DNA from: Alginatibacterium sediminis
GTDB lineage: Bacteria; Pseudomonadota; Gammaproteobacteria; Enterobacterales; Celerinatantimonadaceae
Length of the DNA stretch: 64,000 bases
Reading direction: 5' to 3'
Assembly (NCBI RefSeq): GCF_003610775.1
Contig: NZ_RAQO01000009.1
Span: 248,001-312,000 of the forward strand
Shown: piece by piece, positions 52,462 to 62,006 of the stretch
How the letters are laid out: each line of letters begins with the position of its first letter
Position numbering within the stretch: position 1 is the stretch's first letter
Made by a program: the position numbers and the translations under genes
The notes under the pieces: model-generated
What the model was told of the DNA's origin: nothing
The model's input: the letters and a program-made list of their open reading frames with translations, nothing else
The model's database searches: none

Positions 52462-53547
52462 TTAGGGTGCTTTCTGGTAAAAGCTGACGCGATTTCGACC
52501 TAATGCTTTGGCTTGATAGAGCGCATTATCTGCATTCACAAGTAAGGTCTTAATGTCTTTATCGGGTTGTTGTTTAGCGTAAATTCCGACGCTTATGGTA
52601 CAAACGACGTTGTCACCATTGTCGAGAGATATATTTTTCTCAGAGATCAAATGCCGTATTTTGTCAGCAATCTGCTTCGCTTCGTCGAGTTTGGTGTCGG
52701 GTAGGACTAAAGCAAATTCCTCACCACCGATACGTGCAAATAGGTCGCTGCTACGGATATTGTTTTTGATTAGTTGTGTGATTTGCTTTAAGCAACGATC
52801 ACCGTTGTGATGGCCATGGTTATCATTGATTGATTTAAAGTGATCAAAGTCCAACAAGGCTACACACAGATGAAGCTGTTGTGAATGTGCATCAAGCAGT
52901 AAGCTTGTTCCTTGTTTAAAAAAATGATGACGATTGGCAATTCCGGTGAGTGAGTCGGTTTGGGCTTGTTTGGTTAATAGGGCTTCATTTTGTTCAATTT
53001 TACTGCTGAAAAGACTGAGTACCACAATCACTTCTAGCATGTTGAAGAATATGACGGACTGATATAGGAAATGGTTTTCACTTTCTGACAACGCGATGAG
53101 GGGGGTGGCATTAAGCGTGTTTTCGCAGTAAAAAAATAGCAGTACACTAATGACGCTTAATACTATTTTGTCCACTTTTTCGCGCAGTTCAAAAAGCAAG
53201 AACACCCCAGTGGGTACTAAAAAGTAAAACAAGTGAAAGCCAGAAGCATTGGTTAAATAAACATTAGTACAAATGAAAAGATGAAACATCAATATGCTGA
53301 AGAACCAAATTTTAGCTGGTTTGTGTAAGTGGAGTCGGTTGAAAACCATGGTCAGCGCATAAGCCAAAGTAAAACCAGCATTTATTACACCAACGCCTAG
53401 GTGATTTAATACGGTGAAGTAGCTTAAGGTGTATAACGACGATATGCCTACGGTAATGATGCTAATGATATTGAGCAGGCGAACTTTGTTTTCTGAATGA
53501 AAGTTTAGCTGGTCGGTACCGAGATTAGAAAGAGTTGTAAAAAGCAT
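52462..53547 (-). CDS. Membrane diguanylate cyclase (GGDEF)
   Basis: Makes cyclic di-GMP from two GTP. 361 residues: six or so N-terminal helices (about 25-190) as sensor, then a GGDEF domain (about 200-358). The active site reads RIGGEEFALVLP. An intact inhibitory I-site RSSD lies five residues before it, so product inhibition is expected. TDSLTGIANRHHF and LLDFDHFKSINDNHGH are the other family marks. No EAL domain. Input signal unknown. Confidence 0.92.
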   Translation of the reverse strand: MLFTTLSNLGTDQLNFHSENKVRLLNIISIITVGISSLYTLSYFTVLNHLGVGVINAGFTLAYALTMVFNRLHLHKPAKIWFFSILMFHLFICTNVYLTNASGFHLFYFLVPTGVFLLFELREKVDKIVLSVISVLLFFYCENTLNATPLIALSESENHFLYQSVIFFNMLEVIVVLSLFSSKIEQNEALLTKQAQTDSLTGIANRHHFFKQGTSLLLDAHSQQLHLCVALLDFDHFKSINDNHGHHNGDRCLKQITQLIKNNIRSSDLFARIGGEEFALVLPDTKLDEAKQIADKIRHLISEKNISLDNGDNVVCTISVGIYAKQQPDKDIKTLLVNADNALYQAKALGRNRVSFYQKAP

Positions 53548-53590
53548 ATAGTTCTTCTATTGGTGATGTTGTGGTCCAAGTGGACACGAT

Positions 53591-54268
53591 TTACAGCGCA
53601 TTCTGGGGCTGATGATTGTTGGAATTGTCTGGGAATATCTGTTCAGTTTTGCTTTCAATCCATTGTGGGTATTTGAGCATACAAGCATGGAAACGCTCAC
53701 TTTGAACGTGGGTTTGTAGCCATCGTTGTAATTGCGTACTGATATTTTGCTGAAACCAATGTTGGTCTACGCCAGCAAATTGACGAATAAACGGAAATAT
53801 TGCTAGATCTGCATAGCTAATTGTATCGCCGAATAGAAACCTGTTGGCGATCAAGCGCTGTTCAAGTAGTTGGATGAAGCCCATCGCTTGCTCACGATAA
53901 AACGCTTGAGGGTGTTCAGGAAAACGGTCCGAATACTTGTAACGGTCTAAGGCGCTTTTGAACGCGCCGTCATTTTCTCGAATCAATAGTTTATGTTGGG
54001 TTGAGTGTTGGTGTAGAAGTCGCTCTGGATCGTTGATTGCTAAAGCCCAGTCCATAATTTCCAAGCTTTCATCAATAACACTTCCATCAGACAGTTGCAG
54101 AACTGGAATGGTTGCTTTAGGCGATATTTGTATCAGATGCTCAGGTTTGTTTTTTAGGATTATTTCGCGCAAACGAACAGCAACCCCACTACTTTGGATT
54201 GCAAGGCGCGCTCGCATGGCATAGGGACAACGGCGGAAACTGTATAAAATTGGGGAGGTATTAGACAT
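53591..54268 (-). CDS. Glutathione S-transferase family protein
   Basis: 225 residues. Thioredoxin-like N-terminal domain with SFRRCPYAMRARLAIQ (a CPYA active-site motif, so Cys-type as in omega-class GSTs) and cis-Pro region ATIPVLQLSDGSVIDESLEIMDW; all-helical C-terminal domain with FLFGDTISYADLAIFPFIRQF. Likely acts in glutathione-dependent thiol transfer or dehalogenation. Downstream of crbR with a hairpin between them. Confidence 0.88.
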   Translation of the reverse strand: MSNTSPILYSFRRCPYAMRARLAIQSSGVAVRLREIILKNKPEHLIQISPKATIPVLQLSDGSVIDESLEIMDWALAINDPERLLHQHSTQHKLLIRENDGAFKSALDRYKYSDRFPEHPQAFYREQAMGFIQLLEQRLIANRFLFGDTISYADLAIFPFIRQFAGVDQHWFQQNISTQLQRWLQTHVQSERFHACMLKYPQWIESKTEQIFPDNSNNHQPQNAL

Positions 54269-54311
54269 TTTGTACGGATATCAACTCAAAAGTGCGGCAA
54301 TCTAAGCATGG

Positions 54312-54333
54312 AAGGCTAGTTTTTACTAGCCTT
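54312..54333 (-). terminator. Hairpin after crbR
   Basis: AAGGCTAGT (54312-54320) and ACTAGCCTT (54325-54333) around TTTT; perfect 9-bp stem but no minus-strand T-run, so termination may be incomplete. Confidence 0.5.
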
Positions 54334-54345
54334 GGTAAGGGAGAT

Positions 54346-54993
54346 TTACTGCTCGGGTTCCAATTCCATTTGTTGTAGTGCAATAACCGCTTGAGTTCTA
54401 TTTTTAACATCCAGTTTGCGAAAAATAGCCGTGACATGGGCTTTAATGGTTGCTTCAGAAACCGATAATTCATAGGCAATTTGCTTATTCAAAAGCCCTT
54501 CGTTTAGCATCACTAATACTTTGTACTGCTGCGGTGTCAAATTAGCCAAGCGCTCTGCGATTGGGTCCAGAGCAGGCATATCAGCATGGGTTTCGTAGCC
54601 TTCAGGAAAACTACTATTGCCTTCTAGCAATTGTTCTATGGCAGACACCATTTTTGATAAAGGACTCGATTTGGGAATAAATCCCATCGCGCCCAGTTGC
54701 TGGGCTTTTCTAACCACTTCAATTTCTTCGCTAGCGGACACGATAACTACTGGAATACCGGCATGCTGGGCATGCAAATGGGTGAGCGCAGAAAAACCAT
54801 TCGCTCCTGGCATTTTTAGGTCTAGTAACAGTAGGTCTGGTGTTTTTAGTTCATCGAGTAAACGTAACAGATTATCGACAGAGTCGGCTTCATGAATATC
54901 CGCATTCGGTGCTGCGGCTTTTACCGCCTGTAAAAGGGCAGTGCGAAACAAAGGGTGATCATCAGCGATAACTATTTGATATTGGGTATCCAT
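54346..54993 (-). CDS. crbR: CrbR-like LuxR-family response regulator
   Basis: 215 residues: receiver (IVIADDHPLFRTALLQAV; phospho-Asp in LLLLDLKMPGANGFSAL; Lys in GFIPKSS) and a C-terminal LuxR HTH (LTPQQYKVLVMLNEGLLNKQ; ELSVSEATIKAHVTAIFRKL). It resembles CrbR/ErdR, the partner of CrbS, and lies 6.6 kb beyond the crbS end in the same region. Expected to activate acs in response to acetate. A 7-bp inverted repeat upstream (55050-55073) could be an autoregulatory site. Confidence 0.85.
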   Translation of the reverse strand: MDTQYQIVIADDHPLFRTALLQAVKAAAPNADIHEADSVDNLLRLLDELKTPDLLLLDLKMPGANGFSALTHLHAQHAGIPVVIVSASEEIEVVRKAQQLGAMGFIPKSSPLSKMVSAIEQLLEGNSSFPEGYETHADMPALDPIAERLANLTPQQYKVLVMLNEGLLNKQIAYELSVSEATIKAHVTAIFRKLDVKNRTQAVIALQQMELEPEQ

Positions 54994-55049
54994 ACCACGA
55001 CTCCATTGGACTTTTATTGACCATAACAGCTCAGTTCAGGGGGTGCAAT

Positions 55050-55080
55050 TGGTCACCTCCTAAGTTGTGACCAGCTTAGG
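55050..55080. promoter_or_regulatory. Overlapping inverted repeats between dsbD and crbR
   Basis: TGGTCAC (55050-55056) with GTGACCA (55067-55073), overlapped by CCTAAG (55059-55064) with CTTAGG (55075-55080). The two pairings exclude each other. Possible crbR operator or dsbD terminator. Confidence 0.4.
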
Positions 55081-55126
55081 AATGTTGAACGTCAAAGTGA
55101 CAAAGCTTTCCCCTGCCGCCGTTAAA

Positions 55127-56935
55127 TTATAGACCGTTAAGGACTAAATGAGCGTAAAAAGCTTCGGCATCCATAAAGCCGCTGATCCTAGCTTGTGTTA
55201 GTTCATCTCCTGCGCTAGAAAATAATAACAAGCTTGGAAGTCCTAATATCTGATAGTGCTCGAGTAACTCGATAGCTTGTTGGTTAGTTTTAGTGACATC
55301 AACGCGTATCAACACCAGCTCTTGAAGCTTACGAGCCACTTTTTCTTTAGGGAAGGTTTTATTTTCGAAATCTTTGCAAGCCACACACCAATCCGCATAA
55401 AAATCGACTAAAACAGCGGTGTTTTGTTGTTTGGCTATCGCCAATTGATTTTGCAAATCGTCAAGAGTGTTTACATCAATAAACTGACCATGAATTTGCT
55501 GAGCTTGTTGGTGCTGCGAGCCTATATTTATCCATGGACTCGCTGCCCACAGCAAGCTTGCTCCTAAAGCTAAGGTTAACACAACGTAACGCAGACTTTG
55601 CTGCCAGCTAAAAGTGCTGAGGCGGTTTTGGTGGAACAAATAACTGTAGCAGGCAATAAATAGCAGTCCCCATAATGCAGCCGTTAAAACTGGAGAAAGG
55701 AATCGCTCGAGCAAAAAGATGGCAACACTGAGCATGGCAAATCCAAATATGTTCTTTACCACAACCATCCAGGCACCGGCCTTGGGTAACCAACGGCCTC
55801 CACTCCACCCAAGTAAGAACAAGGGAATGCCCATACCGATACTTAATGCATACAAAGCTATCGCACCTAGCCATAGATCGCCGGTTTGCGCGATGTATAA
55901 CAAAATTCCTGAGATTGGGGCCGCCGTGCACGGAGATGCGATTAAGCCACTTAAAGCGCCCATTAAGCCAACGCTAAGAACCTGATTACCTTGTTGTTGA
56001 TGGCTTAAACGGTCTAAGCGTTCTCGCATCTTGAGCGGCAATTGTAAGTTGTAGACTCCAAACATTGAAAGTGACAAAAGTACAAATAACAATGCGACTG
56101 CTCCAAGCACCAACGGTTGTTGCAACGCGGCTTGAAATTGTAGACCAGCACTTGCAACTATCAAACCTAAAGCGGTATAGGTGATTGCCATGCCTTGAAC
56201 AAAACTAAAGGACAATAGCGCCGCGCGTCGATTACTTAGTTGCTGCTGTCCTGCGATCACAGAGCTCAATATGGGATACATTGGGAACACGCAGGGGGTA
56301 AACGCTAATCCAAGGCCGATGACAAGGAATAAAAGTACATTCCATATGAGCGAACGCTCAGCGATTGTTGACGGCGCTTGAGTCGGTAAACTAGGGTCCA
56401 CGCTATCAATAATGTCAGTTACACTTGGCCCAGGACTTAAGCCGTTTTGATTGGGTTGCTGTGAACTTAACCCTATAGGCAATGTTTCGGGAGGATAACA
56501 AAGTCCAGCATCCGCGCATCCTTGAAAACGAATACTTAATGCCTGATGGCTTAGTTCCGCCGGAATTGTTGCGCTTAAACTGACTGAGTCGCGGTAAATA
56601 ATCACTTCGCCAAAATAGGGGTCTTGATAAGTGCTACCTTGCGGCATGGCTAAATCTAATTGACTGCCGTCACTGCTGCTCAATTCAAACTGATTTTGAT
56701 ATAGGTAGTATCCGGGCTCAATAGTCCAGCTTAGTTCGAGTAAGTCATCATTGAGCTGGGAAGTGAAGATGAACGCTTGGTCAACGCGAAGAAATTGGTT
56801 TTGACTGCCGCTTTGGGTTTTGTTTGCGATCTCATCAAAAAAGTTTTCTGCTTTGCTATTTACCGACACAAAAAGAGTCAGAGAAACAAGAATGAGAGTG
56901 AAAAACCACTGGCTTAAAAGGCGTTGATACGGCAT
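55127..56935 (-). CDS. dsbD: Thiol:disulfide interchange protein DsbD
   Basis: Carries electrons from cytoplasmic thioredoxin across the inner membrane to periplasmic DsbC/DsbG/CcmG. 602 residues from the ATG at 56935. Signal peptide, N-terminal alpha domain with a redox Cys in DAGLCYPPETL, eight-helix domain with Cys in AFTPCVFPMYPIL and IASPCTAAPISGIL, and C-terminal thioredoxin domain with YADWCVACKDFE. All redox cysteines are present except that the first alpha-domain Cys (GCADAG) is also visible, so the enzyme looks complete. Divergent from fxsA. Confidence 0.94.
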   Translation of the reverse strand: MPYQRLLSQWFFTLILVSLTLFVSVNSKAENFFDEIANKTQSGSQNQFLRVDQAFIFTSQLNDDLLELSWTIEPGYYLYQNQFELSSSDGSQLDLAMPQGSTYQDPYFGEVIIYRDSVSLSATIPAELSHQALSIRFQGCADAGLCYPPETLPIGLSSQQPNQNGLSPGPSVTDIIDSVDPSLPTQAPSTIAERSLIWNVLLFLVIGLGLAFTPCVFPMYPILSSVIAGQQQLSNRRAALLSFSFVQGMAITYTALGLIVASAGLQFQAALQQPLVLGAVALLFVLLSLSMFGVYNLQLPLKMRERLDRLSHQQQGNQVLSVGLMGALSGLIASPCTAAPISGILLYIAQTGDLWLGAIALYALSIGMGIPLFLLGWSGGRWLPKAGAWMVVVKNIFGFAMLSVAIFLLERFLSPVLTAALWGLLFIACYSYLFHQNRLSTFSWQQSLRYVVLTLALGASLLWAASPWINIGSQHQQAQQIHGQFIDVNTLDDLQNQLAIAKQQNTAVLVDFYADWCVACKDFENKTFPKEKVARKLQELVLIRVDVTKTNQQAIELLEHYQILGLPSLLLFSSAGDELTQARISGFMDAEAFYAHLVLNGL

Positions 56936-57113
56936 TACGAGTGTTCCAAATTCAAAAATGATTGAGCTTATGGCTTTAAAGACCGGTTTATAGCCCATAT
57001 ATTTCATTAATAGGCACCATGGCGTCAAATATATACCTGAATTGAGCTGAACCCTGAAGCATAAACCGTTACAGTGTCAGCTTATCATGGTCAAAGCAAC
57101 CGAGGATGTATTC

Positions 57114-57575
57114 GTGATTTTATACTTGTTTTTAATCATTGCAGGACTTTCATTTGCAGAAATGTATGTGCTGATTGAAGTGGGCTCTCAATTAGGAGCA
57201 CTGCCAACCATCGCTTTGACGATATTAACGGCAATCGTAGGTGCATCGCTAGTTCGAAGCCAAGGTTTAAAAACAGCCTTTGAAGCGCGTGCTAGCATGG
57301 ACAGAGGTGAAGTGCCTGCGCTACAAATGTTTGAAGGTCTAATGCTAGTCGTCGCCGGAGGCATGTTGGTCATGCCTGGTTTTATTACCGATTTTTGCGG
57401 AATGATTTTGTTGATTAAACCGATTCGTGAATTAATCGCGCGGCGTTGGATTATAAAAAATGCGGCTAAATTCGAACAAGCTCAAAGACAGCAGGGCTTT
57501 AATCAAGGTGACAACCCAGGCAGCCATACGATTGAAGGCGAGTACGAACGAAAAGATGATGACCGCTTAAATTAG
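57114..57575 (+). CDS. fxsA: FxsA-family membrane protein
   Basis: 153 residues, inner membrane. Named for suppression of F exclusion of phage T7 in E. coli. Three or four helices with the conserved MYVLIEVGSQLGALPTI, VGASLVRSQGL and MLVVAGGMLVMPGFITDFCG; charged C-terminal tail. The frame opens at an ATG at 57087 without ribosome site; a GTG at 57114 has GAGGA 7 nt upstream and gives the family's usual N-terminus. Lies upstream of groESL, as in E. coli and relatives. Confidence 0.88.
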   Translation: MILYLFLIIAGLSFAEMYVLIEVGSQLGALPTIALTILTAIVGASLVRSQGLKTAFEARASMDRGEVPALQMFEGLMLVVAGGMLVMPGFITDFCGMILLIKPIRELIARRWIIKNAAKFEQAQRQQGFNQGDNPGSHTIEGEYERKDDDRLN

Positions 57576-57619
57576 GTTTTGCATCTTGGGTGAGAGTGAC
57601 ATCAAGCATTCGTAAAAGA

Positions 57620-57640
57620 AAGGGCGCCAGTGGCGCCCTT
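57620..57640. terminator. fxsA terminator
   Basis: AAGGGCGCC and GGCGCCCTT pair perfectly around AGT; serves fxsA and the convergent 60-residue gene. Confidence 0.75.
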
Positions 57641-57656
57641 GCTATTTAAATCGTAA

Positions 57657-57839
57657 TTAGATTTTCTCGGTGACAATACGAGGGTTGTTGCCCAAAGTAT
57701 TGATTAGGAAAGATTCGAACTCGTGTGAATCTATGTGAGCTTTAGCTGCTTCCATGCTACCTTTAAAAGGTACATAAACTGTCGACACGCGATGCAAGTG
57801 CATTTCTGGACGGTCGATAGCTATCCATAATTGAGTCAT
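57657..57839 (-). CDS. Small hypothetical protein, 60 residues
   Basis: Soluble short protein (MTQLWIAIDRPEMHLHRVST...) with GAGG 8 nt before its ATG and codon use like its neighbours. No domain recognised. It fills the fxsA-groES gap on the opposite strand and ends against the fxsA terminator. Confidence 0.6.
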   Translation of the reverse strand: MTQLWIAIDRPEMHLHRVSTVYVPFKGSMEAAKAHIDSHEFESFLINTLGNNPRIVTEKI

Positions 57840-57954
57840 GTTATAGACCTCGATTAGAGTATTTAGCCTAGAGTATGTTACACCTTTGTAAACAAAACAA
57901 GCCTAAATTAAAAATCACTTTTGCTCTCACTTATAAAAAAAATTTGCTTTAACC

Positions 57955-57980
57955 CTTGGATCTGCTGCTTCTGACCCCAT
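57955..57980 (+). promoter_or_regulatory. Sigma-32 heat-shock promoter of groESL
   Basis: CTTGGAT (57955-57961), 13-nt spacer, CCCCAT (57975-57980) followed by TT. This matches the sigma-32 pattern CTTGAAA-N13-CCCCATNT well, 77 nt before groES. Confidence 0.78.
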
Positions 57981-58057
57981 TTCTTTTTCAACCTGCTTAA
58001 AAGTACTTTGCTTTTAGGCCTATAAACAACCTAGCTATTGTTAAAGGAGAGACAGCA

Positions 58058-58348
58058 ATGACTATTCGTCCCTTGCATGATCGCGTCATCATTAAGCGTA
58101 AAGACCAAGAAAGCAAATCTGCTGGTGGTATCGTTCTTACCGGTTCTGCTGCAGAAAAATCTACCCGTGGTGAAATCATCGCCGTTGGTAAAGGTCGCAT
58201 TTTAGAAAATGGCGAACTTCAAGCATTAGACGTGAAAATTGGCGATACCGTAATCTTCAACGAAGGTTATGGCGTTAAGACTGAAAAAGTTGACGGTGAA
58301 GAAGTTCTTATCATGTCTGAATCAGACATCCTCGCTATCGTAGAATAA
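58058..58348 (+). CDS. groES: Co-chaperonin GroES
   Basis: Lid of the GroEL folding chamber, a heptamer of 10-kDa subunits. 96 residues, with [12 protein letters not shown], the mobile loop [19 protein letters not shown] and the C-terminal ILAIVE. AGGAGAG before the ATG. groEL follows after 15 nt. Confidence 0.98.
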   Translation: MTIRPLHDRVIIKRKDQESKSAGGIVLTGSAAEKSTRGEIIAVGKGRILENGELQALDVKIGDTVIFNEGYGVKTEKVDGEEVLIMSESDILAIVE

Positions 58349-60013
<1,665 letters not shown>

Positions 60014-60062
60014 GCCGAGCTAATCGATTTAAGCCCTTGTAAATCAATCGCTTAAGAATTAC

Positions 60063-60084
60063 TGTAGACAGTAATGTAGACAGT
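60063..60084. repeat. 10-bp direct repeat downstream of groEL
   Basis: TGTAGACAGT at 60063-60072 and 60075-60084, separated by AA, between the groEL stop and terminator. It could be a trace of insertion at this boundary, or chance. Confidence 0.35.
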
Positions 60085-60085
60085 T

Positions 60086-60121
60086 AGGGATGCTTAGTTG
60101 GAGACAACGGCATCCCTTTTT
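60086..60121 (+). terminator. groEL terminator
   Basis: AGGGATGC (60086-60093) pairs with GCATCCCT (60110-60117); an inner GTTG-GAGA-CAAC hairpin caps it and a T-run follows. Confidence 0.85.
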
Positions 60122-60786
60122 CAGTTACAGCTCCAACCTTTTTCCAACATCAGATAGCCGGAATGGCATTGAGCATCCTGAGTCTCGTCATCCAAAAAAT
60201 CGTCAGATTGGGATAGTTTTTTCGGGTACGGAACATTGCTTTCGTCATTCCACTCAATGAAGCCAAAGTTATGTAATTCCTCACCTGATTCACTGAGGTA
60301 ATAATTATCCATCTTTAATTCATCTCTAGCCGCCGCAGCTTGGCTGGCAGTATCATATCGTCCAACTCTGCGCCCTTCACCATCGAGAGCCTTATACCAA
60401 CCTCCATCCATTCTATGAATACCAACATATCCTCGTACTAAAGGGCTTTTTTTAGCCAAGTTATTTTGCCGAGGTGTGCAGCGACGCATATTTGGTCTTG
60501 TGTTGTTCAATGGATTCGCATCTACGTGGTCAATCTCTTGTTCGTCGTCAGGGTTCATGAGCAAGCGGTGCAAATAGGCGCCATTTGTACTGCTTCGCGC
60601 CACGTACTTGCCATCTTGGCGCTTATGGGCATAAAAACTGTGCTCTTCAAGAATGTCGATGTCGCACAAACTTATGGTGGTAGTTTTGTTCTTACCTAAG
60701 CCTATTTTGGCAACGACGTGTTCATTGATAAGCATAATTTGGATGTTTTTCTTATGGCTCCCATAGCCCTTTTTTAGTCGAGTCAT
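60121..60786 (-). CDS. HNH endonuclease with AP2-like DNA-binding domain
   Basis: 221 residues. An HNH_3-type nuclease core at about residues 71-105 has His73 in AYLHRLLM, DH at 86-87 in EIDHVDANPLNNTRPNMRR, and the Asn residues of the motif. An AP2-like domain follows at about 119-170 (YVGIHRMDGGWYKALDGEGR; RYDTASQAAAARDELK). This pairing is that of free-standing homing-type nucleases in phages and islands. AGGA lies 7 nt before the ATG. An extra 50-residue acidic tail follows. It ends exactly at the groEL terminator. Confidence 0.82.
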   Translation of the reverse strand: MTRLKKGYGSHKKNIQIMLINEHVVAKIGLGKNKTTTISLCDIDILEEHSFYAHKRQDGKYVARSSTNGAYLHRLLMNPDDEQEIDHVDANPLNNTRPNMRRCTPRQNNLAKKSPLVRGYVGIHRMDGGWYKALDGEGRRVGRYDTASQAAAARDELKMDNYYLSESGEELHNFGFIEWNDESNVPYPKKLSQSDDFLDDETQDAQCHSGYLMLEKGWSCN

Positions 60787-61035
60787 GTTAATTCCTATTA
60801 GTTAGTCTTGTTACATTTGAAAACCAAAATGTAACAAGTAAATTCACAAAATATTGTTTAAATACAGTTGGTTACGCTATCTGTTACGCTGTAACATTGT
60901 TACACGTGTTTATTAACTCACATATATTGATAGAGAAAGGTATGGTGGTTATTTGGTATTGATTTCGTGTCATGTATTTCAATTAAATCAATGCGTTGCA
61001 TTTTGAGCGGCTTGTACATCTCCGAATTGGTCGAG
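60787..61035. other. Intergenic spacer upstream of the HNH gene
   Basis: AT-rich; no open frame of note. Repeated TGTTACR words (TTGTTACATT, TGTTACGCTG, ATTGTTACAC) occur at 60809-60906 near the HNH start and could be operator half-sites. Confidence 0.4.
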
Positions 61036-61182
61036 TCATTTAACTCCTGCACTTCTTAGTACTTTTCCTACGGTGTTTCTATGACAACCAACGCGCTCAG
61101 CAATTGATGCATGGGACAGGTTCTCATCCCTCAACGTGATTATTTTTTCTCTTTTGGTTCTCGTAATTCGATTTGTCAGCAT
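61036..61182 (-). CDS. 48-residue helix-turn-helix protein
   Basis: Short frame starting at ATG 61182, with GGAA just upstream and the stop at 61036-61038. The product is basic at the start (MLTNRITRTKREKIITLRDE) and then forms a clear HTH (LSHASIAERVGCHRNTVGKV, ending LRSAGVK). It resembles the C-terminal HTH of the serine recombinase encoded 235 bp away (VSKAEIATKLNISLSTVYRV). It may be a free regulator or the relic of a recombinase/transposase C-terminus. Confidence 0.55.
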   Translation of the reverse strand: MLTNRITRTKREKIITLRDENLSHASIAERVGCHRNTVGKVLRSAGVK

Positions 61183-61327
61183 ATTCCGGCCTCAATTTAG
61201 TGGGTGTACTTAGATTTTAAGGTGTATGAACTGAAGCGAACGCTTAGGAACGGTTAAGCACAGCGCGTTAACTATTAACCATATGATTGTTATAAGTAAA
61301 TTAAGATGAAACTATGGAGAAATACAC

Positions 61328-61414
61328 TTGAAATCATCGTATAAAATCATCCTGTCAGTTCTTGTGGCGATACTAACTTTGATACTAGAAATTGCACATC
61401 AAGAAGAGGAATAG
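61328..61414 (+). CDS. 28-residue membrane peptide upstream of the recombinase
   Basis: TTG start with GGAG 8 nt upstream, one hydrophobic helix (YKIILSVLVAILTLILEIA) and an acidic HQEEE end. The stop lies 2 nt before the recombinase ATG and its last codons hold the recombinase's GAGGA, so it would be translationally coupled. Could be a leader peptide or a small membrane-active peptide; could also be chance. Confidence 0.35.
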   Translation: MKSSYKIILSVLVAILTLILEIAHQEEE

Positions 61415-61416
61415 TT

Positions 61417-61956
61417 ATGGCTAGCATTGGGTATGCAAGAGTGAGTACTGCGGGGCAGAGCTTGGAGGTTCAACTTGAAGCTCTAAGAGGCTGTGACAAG
61501 ACGTTTAAAGAGAAAGCGTCCGGAGCTAAGGCTGAGCGACCAAAGCTTGTTACGATGCTCGACTATGCGCGTGAAGGGGACACAATTACCGTAACGAAGC
61601 TTTGTCGACTCGCTAGGAACACCAAACATCTATTGGAGATTGTGGACTACCTAGATAACAAAGGGGTATCGCTGGTGGTGCTCAATTTGGGCATTGATAC
61701 TAAGTCACCGACGGGTCGGTTGATGCTTACCATGATAGGTGCTGTTGCTAGTTTTGAACGCCAGTTACTGCTTGAGAGGCAAGCTGAAGGGATTGCGATG
61801 GCAAAAAATCAAGGTAAATATAAAGGTAGAAAACCCATTTCAATGGTAAAACGTAGCCAAATTGTAGAGATAAACAAAAGTGGGGTATCAAAAGCTGAAA
61901 TTGCTACGAAACTCAACATTAGTCTTTCTACCGTTTATCGAGTTCTAAAGACATAA
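61417..61956 (+). CDS. Serine recombinase (resolvase/invertase family)
   Basis: 179 residues, complete. Catalytic Ser10 in IGYARVSTAGQSLEVQ, Arg residues in TKLCRLARNTKHLL, the GRLMLTMIGAVASFERQLLLER dimerisation helix, and C-terminal HTH (about 148-178). The length fits Tn3-type resolvases and Hin/Gin invertases. GAGGA lies 6 nt upstream. No recognisable res or inverted recombination site was found, so its DNA substrate is open. Confidence 0.92.
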   Translation: MASIGYARVSTAGQSLEVQLEALRGCDKTFKEKASGAKAERPKLVTMLDYAREGDTITVTKLCRLARNTKHLLEIVDYLDNKGVSLVVLNLGIDTKSPTGRLMLTMIGAVASFERQLLLERQAEGIAMAKNQGKYKGRKPISMVKRSQIVEINKSGVSKAEIATKLNISLSTVYRVLKT

Positions 61957-62006
61957 CTCTTTGAAATTGTTAATCTGGATACATAAGAGACTTGATAGGA
62001 TTTTAA

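Noticed and set aside
57705-57745. tRNA-like T-loop word (GATTCGAACTC) before groES
   Set aside because: No acceptor, D or anticodon stems can be drawn around it, and it lies inside a plausible 60-residue reading frame.
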